Below, piece by piece: positions 6,052 through 12,397 of a DNA stretch of 13,127 nucleotides (positions are counted from its first letter, which is position 1; the number at the start of each line of letters is the position of its first letter). The position numbers were made by a program, and so were the translations under genes. The stretch covers positions 1-13,127 of the forward strand of contig CAZLVB010000021.1 of NCBI GenBank assembly GCA_964562855.1. Direction: 5' to 3'. Source of the DNA: 2-12-FULL-41-17 sp964562855 (GTDB taxonomy: Bacteria > Patescibacteriota > Microgenomatia > Curtissbacterales > GWA2-41-24). The notes under the pieces were generated by a model, which had not been told where the DNA came from, ran no database searches, and saw only the letters and a program-made list of their open reading frames with translations.

Positions 6052-6080
6052 TTGACAAATTGTCTAAAGTGGGCCAAACT
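6052..6080 (+). promoter_or_regulatory. Promoter of the 6087 gene, -35 in target duplication
   Basis: TTGACA (6052-6057) and, after 17 bases, a weak CAAACT (6075-6080). ATG 6087 follows after 6 bases, so the mRNA would be leaderless. Five of the six -35 bases belong to the right-hand ATTGAC duplication. The CTCAAATCATG start context is identical to that at 11968-11978. Confidence 0.55.
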
Positions 6081-6086
6081 CAAATC

Positions 6087-6623
6087 ATGGCACGCGGCAT
6101 CGCACCCTTAGGTATAATCTTGATATTGGCACTTCTTGGCGTTGGAGCTGTAGGTGGCCTTGCCGGCACTGCACTTCTTGGTAAAGCCCCCGAATGTCCA
6201 TCCGCAGCAGGCGCCGCCAGAAGTGAAAAAGAACTGGGCAATCTTCTTGAAAAATCCGGCAGCGTCACAACTGCCGACGGTGAAGCAACAACCATTGCCC
6301 AAAAATATGTTGCCGGTAAAGTCACCGACGGGCGCGTCTGCTTTACCCCAAACCTTGCCCACGCATCCGGAAAAATTGCACTTGGACCGGTTACTCCTTC
6401 TTTTTACGCATCAGCCGGAATTGATCTTTCCGGTACTACCCCAAAAACTGTAAACTTGGATATAAAAGTCGGCAGTATGCCAGACGTGCCCGTAGTTTCC
6501 GATCAGGCAAAGAATCTTATTGAAAAACTAATCAACGACAATCTTGCAAAAGTTACACTCGACAAAAAATACTCTATCCAGTTTTCTCAGGGTTCAGCCA
6601 CCGTCAATAAGCTTTCCAAATAA
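6087..6623 (+). CDS. Membrane-anchored extracytoplasmic protein
   Basis: 178 residues. One N-terminal membrane helix (about 8-32, Gly/Leu/Ala-rich) follows a short MARGI start with one basic residue; the rest should lie outside the cytoplasm. Cys37 just after the helix and Cys85 could pair. Residues 65-178 look all-beta with a helix at 139-154 (DQAKNLIEKLINDNLA), an arrangement seen in small lipid- or hydrophobe-binding domains such as DUF2993, but this is only a resemblance. The reading frame is open back to 5916; that part is translated repeat element and is rejected. The start is set by the promoter 6 bases before the ATG. No named family is claimed. It is divergent from the Cys/His-motif gene. 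Confidence 0.8.
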   Translation: MARGIAPLGIILILALLGVGAVGGLAGTALLGKAPECPSAAGAARSEKELGNLLEKSGSVTTADGEATTIAQKYVAGKVTDGRVCFTPNLAHASGKIALGPVTPSFYASAGIDLSGTTPKTVNLDIKVGSMPDVPVVSDQAKNLIEKLINDNLAKVTLDKKYSIQFSQGSATVNKLSK

Positions 6624-6679
6624 GAGGGCTTGTTTTGTTCGCTTCGCTCTCAAAATAATTTTCAAGTAAATTTACTCTC

Positions 6680-6688
6680 TGCTATACT
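6680..6688 (+). promoter_or_regulatory. Extended -10 promoter of the ATP-cone gene
   Basis: TGC-TATACT (6680-6688) ends 13 bases before ATG 6702, giving a leader of about 7 bases with no Shine-Dalgarno. The -35 is weak (TTCAAG, 16-base spacer). It excludes the longer in-frame TTG start at 6630, which lies upstream of the promoter. Confidence 0.6.
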
Positions 6689-6701
6689 TGACTTTAACTT
6701 C

Positions 6702-6962
6702 ATGGACATTAAGATAATCAAACAAGATGGCACACTTCAACTTTATTTTGCCGACAAAATCGAACGGGTTACGCAAGCGGCCGGGCTTAAACCGCAAGAA
6801 GCCAAAGCGCTTGCCGCAAATATAACCGTTTGGATTAAAAGCCTAAACACAAACAAAGTTTCTTCTTTAAAAATAAGAGATAAAGTTTCCGAGGAATTAA
6901 CCAAAATTAACCGCTTTGCCAAAGAGGCTTACGACTGGTACGAAAAGACTAAAGAAATTTAG
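6702..6962 (+). CDS. Stand-alone ATP-cone domain protein
   Basis: 86 residues that fit a single ATP-cone from end to end: VIKRDG-like IKIIKQDGTLQLY (3-15), the FxxxKI-like FADKIERVTQAAG (16-28), a central helix EAKALAANITVWIKSL, then KIRDKVSEELTKI (57-69) and the final AYDWYEK (75-81), all in the order of the family. ATP-cones sense ATP/dATP and are usually fused to ribonucleotide reductases or form part of NrdR. Here there is no reductase and no NrdR zinc-ribbon, so it may act as a separate nucleotide sensor on a partner. The fit is by pattern, not by a search. Its TAG overlaps the stop of the convergent protease gene by 4 bases. Confidence 0.75.
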   Translation: MDIKIIKQDGTLQLYFADKIERVTQAAGLKPQEAKALAANITVWIKSLNTNKVSSLKIRDKVSEELTKINRFAKEAYDWYEKTKEI

Positions 6963-7810
6963 TAGAGTAAATCTATGCCCTTAATATCGCCGTTTGCCAA
7001 ATCTCTTTTTTTGGTTTCGCCGTTTGCGGCGTAACCGTACATTGTCTCTTCACTGCAAACCGAGTTATAAAGATCATCCATGCCTGCGGAATGTCCCAGT
7101 TCGTGAGTGGCGATATTTTCAAAATCCATCTTGCCTGCTTCGCCACCTGATGACCAGTCAAAATCAACATCGTCATAAACCTGGTCCCATTCAACTAACT
7201 TTCGATTCATTGGAGGTCCGGAAAAGATTCCCCACACAATGGTAACTGCAATGGCACTAGACGAAGAAACATCCGCAAAATAAACTTCGTTTTGCCCATC
7301 CGGAGAAGAAGTGTCGGCAACTAATGTCGCGGCAGTTTGCGATCCATCCCCGAGAATATCAAATCCTGAGCCACTACCCACTATTCCGTCGGCGGCATCT
7401 TCCCACTTGGCAATACCTGCTGTCAGTTTTTCAAAAACAAAATCCTCAGTCAGCCCCCTACTATTGGCTGCATTAACTATCCAAGGCTCAATCGACTTCC
7501 ATTTTGCACCGGAAGCAAGATAGCCATAACACTGGGTTGACTTGGGCCCTTTGACCGGATTTCCCCCTTTTGCCTTTCTACTCTTAAAATGAATAATTGC
7601 CAAGCCTTCAACCACTTCGCCTGTTTCCGGATCAACTCCGTTGCCCAAAGAAATCACAGGAGAATTTTCTGCGGCTGGCGGCAATATCAAAGTCCGAGTA
7701 TTTCCCTGAGTCGTCAATGTCGCATTCGAAGCAGGTGGAGCAGCCAACGAAGGATTTGCAAAAAGAAACAAAATCAAGGCTAAAACTAGTCCGCTTATTC
7801 TCTTCCTCAT
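6959..7810 (-). CDS. Secreted matrixin-like zinc metalloprotease
   Basis: 283 residues. The signal peptide is clear: MRKR, a hydrophobic core to about residue 19, and a likely cut after SLA-A (about 23-24). The zinc motif HELGHSAGMDD (236-246) fits HExxHxxGxxD with His236, Glu237 (catalytic), His240 and Asp246 as third ligand, and Met257 in ETMYGY is a plausible Met-turn, placing it among metzincins of the M10/snapalysin kind. Cys94 and Cys252 may form a disulfide. There is no cysteine-switch propeptide that I can see. It should be exported and cleave extracellular protein. It lies 23 bases downstream of the surface protein gene on the same strand but has its own -10 box. Confidence 0.9.
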   Translation of the reverse strand: MRKRISGLVLALILFLFANPSLAAPPASNATLTTQGNTRTLILPPAAENSPVISLGNGVDPETGEVVEGLAIIHFKSRKAKGGNPVKGPKSTQCYGYLASGAKWKSIEPWIVNAANSRGLTEDFVFEKLTAGIAKWEDAADGIVGSGSGFDILGDGSQTAATLVADTSSPDGQNEVYFADVSSSSAIAVTIVWGIFSGPPMNRKLVEWDQVYDDVDFDWSSGGEAGKMDFENIATHELGHSAGMDDLYNSVCSEETMYGYAANGETKKRDLANGDIKGIDLLY

Positions 7811-7819
7811 CTAGCTTTT

Positions 7820-7828
7820 ATTCTAACA
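7820..7828 (-). promoter_or_regulatory. Extended -10 promoter of the protease gene
   Basis: TGT-TAGAAT on the minus strand ends 9 bases before ATG 7810, in the 23-base space after the surface protein gene. This allows protease expression independent of read-through from the large gene. Confidence 0.5.
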
Positions 7829-7833
7829 CAATT

Positions 7834-10800
7834 TTACTTTTGGTCTTTGGACTTTTTGGTAAACCACCATAATGCTCCGGCTGAAAGAAGAATCAAAAGA
7901 ATTACCCACCACCAGTTTTGCCAAAACGCTTTAGCTTCTTCCTCCCCATCAATCGACGGAGAAGGACTCGGTGTGACAGAAGGAGTTGCTTCAGATGTGG
8001 CTTCGGAAAGCACATCTCCTTGTGTAGTTACGCCTAATACCTGTCCTAACTGTGTAAATGCTCCAGCCACGGCTCCGCCTGTAGTCGGTGCCGAAGGCCC
8101 GGAAGGTCCGGGTCCGGAAGGTGTAGTTATGCCGGGGCCTTGCGAGTTGGGATTAATCGATTGCGGCGGTGTGGCCATGGTCGTAAATGATTTCTCCCCG
8201 CTTTGCGCCTCCGGTGAACCGCGCGAGATAGTGCGGTAAAAATAGGTGGTTGATTGATCGAAGCAACAGACAACTACGGTATGGTCGGTTGTTTTGTCTT
8301 CTCCCGTATCGCTCTCGCCGGTTGTAAAGGCGTAGCCGTATTTGTCCAACGGAACGTCGCCGGTTGGAATTGCTTCCCCTGGATGGGAAACCGTGTCGTA
8401 AATTACCCTCGAAGTTGCCGGAATGTCCGTTGTCCAGACAAAAGTTACCTGCGCCGAACCGACATTGACAGTGTTTTGATCGGAAATAACCGGCGGAGCC
8501 TCCTCCTGATTTCCAAAATTAACCCCTTCTATATCTTCCCCGCTTAAAAGTGTGATGTCTTCCGGATTTTCCGTAGTCTGCGCCCAAAGAGCCTGTAAAA
8601 CTTCTCTAATGGTATAAGTGCCGGGATCAAGGTCTTCAAATATATAATTGCCATTCTCATCTGTAGTTGTTGAAGTTTCATCCTCATCCAAGCTTCCGTT
8701 AGCGTTTGCGTCTATGAATATCGTCCAACCCTCTATACCTTCCTCTCCCTCATCCAGAATGCCGTCTCCATTCAAATCATTAAATTTAAGCCCTGAAACT
8801 GAGCCGACCTTTTGTTGGTTTGTGCAGGTTACGGTTACCGTATCACCGCTATCTATCGTAAGCTCTCCGTTTTCCTGTATTTCCCCGACGCTCCCATCAC
8901 CATAGACTGCTTCACAGCCTACAAAATCATAGTTTTCGAGTAAATCTTCTGTGACGTTATAAGTACCCGGCCTGACTTCGAAGATCTCCTCTCCTCCACT
9001 GGAAAGGCTAAAAAACTCATCAATGAATCCGTCCCAGTCAAATATATTAAACCCAAACTCCCCAGGATCACCCTCCGCTTCAGTCTCTCCGTCGGGTTTT
9101 ACAACTGTCTTTTGGACTACGATTTGGCCATTCTGATAATTGCCGATTTCGCAATATAGAGTTTCTCCGGCGTTTACTTCGATCTCATGGCTATTGCTGT
9201 CATCAACATTAAACTCATCGCCTATCTCGTCTCCACATGCAATATTAGAAAGAAACCAACCGTCTTGTGTAAGCTCGCTAAGGAGGTAAGCTCCCGGAAC
9301 TAAACTTTCAAAGGTAGTCTGACTAAGATCTTCACCCTCACCGTTTGTAGTCTGGGTTCCCTCATAATCATCACCGGAAAGATTAATATCCCAGCCGTCA
9401 AGACTTTCCTCTCCATCATCTCTTACACCGTTAGCATTCTCATCATGGTACTTGGTGACACTAACCGAACCCAGCTCTTCTGTAATCTCGGTTTCCCCTT
9501 CCGGATCCCACATCGATTCCTCACCTTCAAGCGGCCAGTTGTCAGCAACACCGGAAGGATTGTTTGGGTCTATATCGATTTTTTCTTTCTTTATTTTGGC
9601 ATCGACCTTGTTACCTATCGTTGAGGACAAATCAACAACAACGTAAAGAGTTACCGAGTTTGCACCTACAGAAAGGTCTGAAGGGATATTAAGGTTAAAC
9701 TCCACTCCGCCACCACCGGGAGGATTGGCGCTGACAAGCAGGGTGTCGCTTCCAGCGTCAAATCCTGCAACATCACCGGTTTCGCGGTAAAGATACATCT
9801 TACTTACATCGTTTTTATCATCCCCGGTATATTCAACCTTTACGCTCTTAATCTTGGCGCTGGCCTTGCAGGATGTCATTGTGAATCCCAAAATGGAAAC
9901 ATCGGTGGACCCGGTTACCGCAATATCGGGAGTCAAATCAAATACACTATCGGTCTGCCAATATAGAGTTTTTTGATCGCTCTTTGCTGTGTAATCGGAG
10001 AAAGCGTCAACTGAACCGTCATGCCTGTGAGCACGAACCCGATAGGTATATTCGGTATCACAAGCAAGGTCTGTATCTGTAAATATGTAAGTCGTGTTAG
10101 TAGTGGTTTTAGTTATCGAAGCAACCGTGCCCACTTCGACAAAACTTGAATCAGGCTCACTTTTAAGTTTTCTTTCAATGTGGAAATCGTCTTCATCGTT
10201 TGATTTATCTCTCCAGCTCACTTCGGTCGAAGAGATAGAAAGGGGTTCGGTGGCAATTTGATCCGGCTTTGTAGGCTTTGCGTCAAAAAAGGTTGCTGTT
10301 GCCAAAACCTTACCCTGGGCATCTATAATCTCGATTTTGTACTCGCCCGGTTGCCCACCCGTTAAATGGTATTCAAAGTAAAGATCGCCGGAAGAATCAG
10401 TCGTAACTTGATCTGTCTCCCCAACTTTATTGCCACTTGCCCGAAAAGATCCGTCCGGCCAGGTAACTTTAATGATCAGCACTTGGTCCCTTTCAAATTC
10501 CGAACCGGCAATTTTGACAGTTGATTCAGGTGCGTAATCGGCCTGATCAGTAGAAAGCTGAGCGCTAGACTGCGACTCTGGTGGATTTAAAAGATCGGAA
10601 TTAATTGCCGCATTAGCAGAATTTTCTACGATACCTACTGTGAGTTGACCGTTTTCAGTATCATTATCAGTCGACTCCGACTCATCTGAATTTTGAGGTT
10701 GTGTGTTATTGTTTGATTCGGAAGTAGAGGAGTCTGGTGAATTTTGATCGCTTTGATCTGACACTTGTGGCTCATCTAGGAAACTTGAGGCTAGTGGCTC

Positions 10801-10995
10801 GGGGCTTGAATCTTCACTTTGGGACGAACTTTCCTGGCCAGCCTGATCCTGGGGCTGGTCTTGCGCCGCCTGATCTTCCTGCGCATATATATATGAAGGA
10901 TTGGACAAAAGCGGCAAAGCAGGCGCCATGATTTGCCCCACCAAAAGCAGTGAGGCGAACAAACTAAAAATTTTCGCTACGATCTTTTTCTTCAC
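7834..10995 (-). CDS. Large multidomain cell-surface protein
   Basis: 1053 residues. A signal peptide (1-38, cut near IYA-QE) is followed by a Ser/Gln/Asp-rich stalk (39-120), an Ig-like STDQADYAPESTVKIAG domain (145-238), a fibronectin type III-like domain (242-343) and an unrecognised beta region (345-490). An SdrD/CnaB-like domain (508-620), a prealbumin/SpaA-like domain (625-727), a second SdrD-like domain (731-828) and an FN3-like domain (834-940) come next. A Gly/Pro/Ser-Thr stretch (942-1015) leads to a terminal membrane helix (1027-1046) and the basic tail KKSKDQK. There is no LPxTG, so anchoring is by the helix. Three EF-hand-like loops (518-529, 740-751, 762-773) suggest calcium binding. 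Start GTG 10993-10995. An adhesin or attachment role is likely. Confidence 0.9.
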   Translation of the reverse strand: MKKKIVAKIFSLFASLLLVGQIMAPALPLLSNPSYIYAQEDQAAQDQPQDQAGQESSSQSEDSSPEPLASSFLDEPQVSDQSDQNSPDSSTSESNNNTQPQNSDESESTDNDTENGQLTVGIVENSANAAINSDLLNPPESQSSAQLSTDQADYAPESTVKIAGSEFERDQVLIIKVTWPDGSFRASGNKVGETDQVTTDSSGDLYFEYHLTGGQPGEYKIEIIDAQGKVLATATFFDAKPTKPDQIATEPLSISSTEVSWRDKSNDEDDFHIERKLKSEPDSSFVEVGTVASITKTTTNTTYIFTDTDLACDTEYTYRVRAHRHDGSVDAFSDYTAKSDQKTLYWQTDSVFDLTPDIAVTGSTDVSILGFTMTSCKASAKIKSVKVEYTGDDKNDVSKMYLYRETGDVAGFDAGSDTLLVSANPPGGGGVEFNLNIPSDLSVGANSVTLYVVVDLSSTIGNKVDAKIKKEKIDIDPNNPSGVADNWPLEGEESMWDPEGETEITEELGSVSVTKYHDENANGVRDDGEESLDGWDINLSGDDYEGTQTTNGEGEDLSQTTFESLVPGAYLLSELTQDGWFLSNIACGDEIGDEFNVDDSNSHEIEVNAGETLYCEIGNYQNGQIVVQKTVVKPDGETEAEGDPGEFGFNIFDWDGFIDEFFSLSSGGEEIFEVRPGTYNVTEDLLENYDFVGCEAVYGDGSVGEIQENGELTIDSGDTVTVTCTNQQKVGSVSGLKFNDLNGDGILDEGEEGIEGWTIFIDANANGSLDEDETSTTTDENGNYIFEDLDPGTYTIREVLQALWAQTTENPEDITLLSGEDIEGVNFGNQEEAPPVISDQNTVNVGSAQVTFVWTTDIPATSRVIYDTVSHPGEAIPTGDVPLDKYGYAFTTGESDTGEDKTTDHTVVVCCFDQSTTYFYRTISRGSPEAQSGEKSFTTMATPPQSINPNSQGPGITTPSGPGPSGPSAPTTGGAVAGAFTQLGQVLGVTTQGDVLSEATSEATPSVTPSPSPSIDGEEEAKAFWQNWWWVILLILLSAGALWWFTKKSKDQK

Positions 10996-11017
10996 AATAT
11001 TTTAGACAGGCGTTCCA

Positions 11018-11033
11018 AGTACCAAATGGTACT
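11018..11033. promoter_or_regulatory. Palindrome upstream of the surface protein
   Basis: AGTACC-AAAT-GGTACT, 6-base perfect arms, 23 bases before the GTG start and where a -35 box would lie. A dimeric repressor or activator could bind here; no regulator is identified. Confidence 0.4.
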
Positions 11034-11157
11034 GTGGCTAAATACGAAGCAAGCTAGAAAGCAGCGCTGACTTCAGATTTCTGGACGAATTGTACTCCTT
11101 CCTGTCAAGTTATGCAAATTCTTATAGGTTAAAATCCTTTTAGGGAATTCTTTGAAA

Positions 11158-11182
11158 AAATTTTTGTGCCTGGCAAAAATTT
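11158..11182 (-). terminator. AT-rich hairpin with T-run
   Basis: AAATTTTTG (11158-11166) pairs with CAAAAATTT (11174-11182) around a 7-base loop; on the minus strand it is followed by more T residues. It could end transcripts of the O-methyltransferase gene 160 bases upstream, or shape the surface protein leader. With only one G-C pair the stem is weak. Confidence 0.4.
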
Positions 11183-11345
11183 GCACATAAATTATACCCA
11201 ATACACCCAAAAGTTGTTACACCTTTATTACCCATTGGTATTTCTATGGGCCATCACCATTTTTCCTGCCATTACTCCTTCTGAAATTATTAACATACCG
11301 TTTTAATACCTTATTCTAAAACCATACAAAAAACAAAAGGGGAAA

Positions 11346-11909
11346 TTATAACTTAATGCTCACTTCAACGGCATCCTGGCCGAAATCAAAAACTTCGCTA
11401 TTGTATTTGCCGCTGTAACGCACGTAATCCAGAAAATCAGAAACATCATCGGCAAAAATCTTTACGTTGTCGGCAACAACTACGCTTTTAGTTCGCAACA
11501 ACGGCTCAACTAATTTCAGATATTTTAAATACTCTTCTTTGGCTGCATCCAGAAATAAAAGGTCAATTGTTTCACGGATATTCTTCAGGGTCTTTTTGGC
11601 ATCACCAACAATTACCTCAACTTTTGATTCAAAATGGGCACTTTGAATATTTCGCCTGGCAATGTCGGCAAGTTTTTTGTCGATCTCTAAGGAAATAATC
11701 TTGCCGCCGACTGGTACATATTTGGCCATGAGAATCGCACTATAGCCAACTAGCGTGCCCGCTTCGACAATAAGTTTTGGTTTAACAAGTTTGACCATCT
11801 TTACCAAAACCTGACCTTTTTCCGGACCGATTATCGGCAGATAGTTGTAGGTCTGATTATTCTCAATTAGCTTGATTATTTTGTCTGCAGCAGGACTCAT
11901 TGCCAACAT
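11346..11909 (-). CDS. Cation-dependent O-methyltransferase
   Basis: 187 residues, a short COMT/CCoAOMT-like SAM-dependent methyltransferase (COG4122 type). SAM-binding motif I is VEAGTLVGYS (48-57), Glu75 in SLEID should bind the ribose, and Asp121 (LFLDAAK), Asp147 and Asn148 (VADNV) correspond to the three metal ligands of catechol O-methyltransferase, so metal-dependent methyl transfer to a hydroxyl is expected. The substrate is unknown; the insert that defines catechol or CoA-ester enzymes is not evident. Start: ATG 11907-11909, or ATG 11898-11900 (MSPAADK), which sits better relative to a TACAAT box at 11913-11918. It is divergent from the holin-like gene. Confidence 0.9.
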   Translation of the reverse strand: MLAMSPAADKIIKLIENNQTYNYLPIIGPEKGQVLVKMVKLVKPKLIVEAGTLVGYSAILMAKYVPVGGKIISLEIDKKLADIARRNIQSAHFESKVEVIVGDAKKTLKNIRETIDLLFLDAAKEEYLKYLKLVEPLLRTKSVVVADNVKIFADDVSDFLDYVRYSGKYNSEVFDFGQDAVEVSIKL

Positions 11910-11960
11910 ATCATTGTAGACCCCTCGTCAAGAAATTATCTGTTGCCTCCCTCACATTTC

Positions 11961-11969
11961 TGATATACT
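11961..11969 (+). promoter_or_regulatory. Extended -10 promoter of the holin-like gene
   Basis: TGA-TATACT ends 6 bases before ATG 11976, so the predicted +1 is the A of the start codon. TTGCCT (11943-11948) is a possible -35, with a short 15-base spacer. Confidence 0.7.
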
Positions 11970-11975
11970 CAAATC

Positions 11976-12326
11976 ATGACAGCTGCCTTGGTAAACTGGC
12001 TGCTTTCCGCTTTAGCTATTTTGGTCGTTGCCAACTATGTACCGGGCTTTAGGGTTGATTCCTTTTTAACCGCGCTAGTCGTTGCCTTGGTTCTGGGCAT
12101 AATCAACGCCGTCATCAAACCTGTTCTTTTAATCCTCACACTGCCGATAAACATCCTCACTCTTGGGCTCTTCACCTTTGTAATCAATGCCGCATTGCTC
12201 TTATTGGTTGCCCGCTTAGTTGCAGGTTTCACAATCACAGGCTTAGTACCGGCACTTATCGCAGCCGTAATTCTTTGGTTAATTAATCTGGTTATTCACA
12301 TCGTTGTCTTTCCTGTCAGAACTTGA
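11976..12326 (+). CDS. Four-TM phage holin family IV protein
   Basis: 116 residues, nearly all membrane: about four helices near 5-21, 29-52, 56-84 and 89-112, with the conserved hairpin region GIINAVIKPVLLILTLPINILTLGLFTFVINA (41-72). The N-V/A-x-I-K-P-x-L and LP-x-x-x-x-T-L-G-L-F blocks are the marks of the PF04020 family (mycobacterial 4-TM holin superfamily), widespread in chromosomes without prophages. Despite the name no lytic role is established for such chromosomal copies; nothing around it is phage-like. It is transcribed leaderless and is followed 71 bases later by the Gmad2 gene, which has its own promoter. Confidence 0.92.
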   Translation: MTAALVNWLLSALAILVVANYVPGFRVDSFLTALVVALVLGIINAVIKPVLLILTLPINILTLGLFTFVINAALLLLVARLVAGFTITGLVPALIAAVILWLINLVIHIVVFPVRT

Positions 12327-12356
12327 TTGCAATTTCTTGCATCCTGCTGATATAAT
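12327..12356 (+). promoter_or_regulatory. Promoter of the Gmad2 gene
   Basis: TTGCAA (12327-12332), 18-base spacer, TATAAT (12351-12356) with an extended TGA before it. The leader to ATG 12398 is about 35 bases, close to that of the winged-helix gene. Confidence 0.72.
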
Positions 12357-12383
12357 CCCATCACTCCAAAAAAGCTGCCTGAT

Positions 12384-12396
12384 ATCTGCCCCGCAA
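12384..12396 (+). promoter_or_regulatory. Leader motif shared with the winged-helix gene
   Basis: ATCTGCCCCGCAA, one base before ATG 12398, is the exact counterpart of 5259-5271 (minus). No Shine-Dalgarno is visible in this leader, so the motif occupies the ribosome-landing zone. Confidence 0.4.
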
Positions 12397-12397
12397 G

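Larger units (their letters stand above)
10996..11345. other. 350-base non-coding stretch
   Basis: No convincing gene on either strand. On the minus strand there is a TATAAT (11191-11196) that could start a leader of about 190 bases for the surface protein, and a TAAAAT (10999-11004) nearer the GTG. It also holds an AT-rich hairpin, a palindrome near the gene start, and two tiny minus-strand frames (22 and 19 codons) of doubtful reality. No known riboswitch was recognised. Confidence 0.6.

Noticed and set aside
5918..6056. CRISPR array or integron attC site
   Set aside because: The inverted repeats differ in sequence and length and are not regularly spaced; no attC core sites are present.
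5916..6086. N-terminal extension of the 6087 gene
   Set aside because: The extension is translated repeat element, has no Shine-Dalgarno, and a TTGACA-N17-CAAACT promoter lies just before ATG 6087.
6080..6453. Several frames overlapping the 6087 gene
   Set aside because: They lack start signals and show Pro/Ala/Ser-rich shadow composition; the plus-strand frame with a membrane helix explains the region.
7847..8239. Plus-strand 130-codon frame inside the surface protein gene
   Set aside because: It is a shadow of the low-complexity Gly/Pro/Ser region; the minus-strand frame has a signal peptide, domains and anchor.
11230..11300. 22-codon minus-strand ORF (MLIISEGVMAGKMVMAHRNT...)
   Set aside because: It has no spaced Shine-Dalgarno or close -10 box, and it is too short to separate from chance in AT-rich sequence.
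11976..12326. Prophage remnant suggested by the holin-family name
   Set aside because: PF04020 proteins are common chromosomal membrane proteins, and no endolysin, integrase or structural gene is near.
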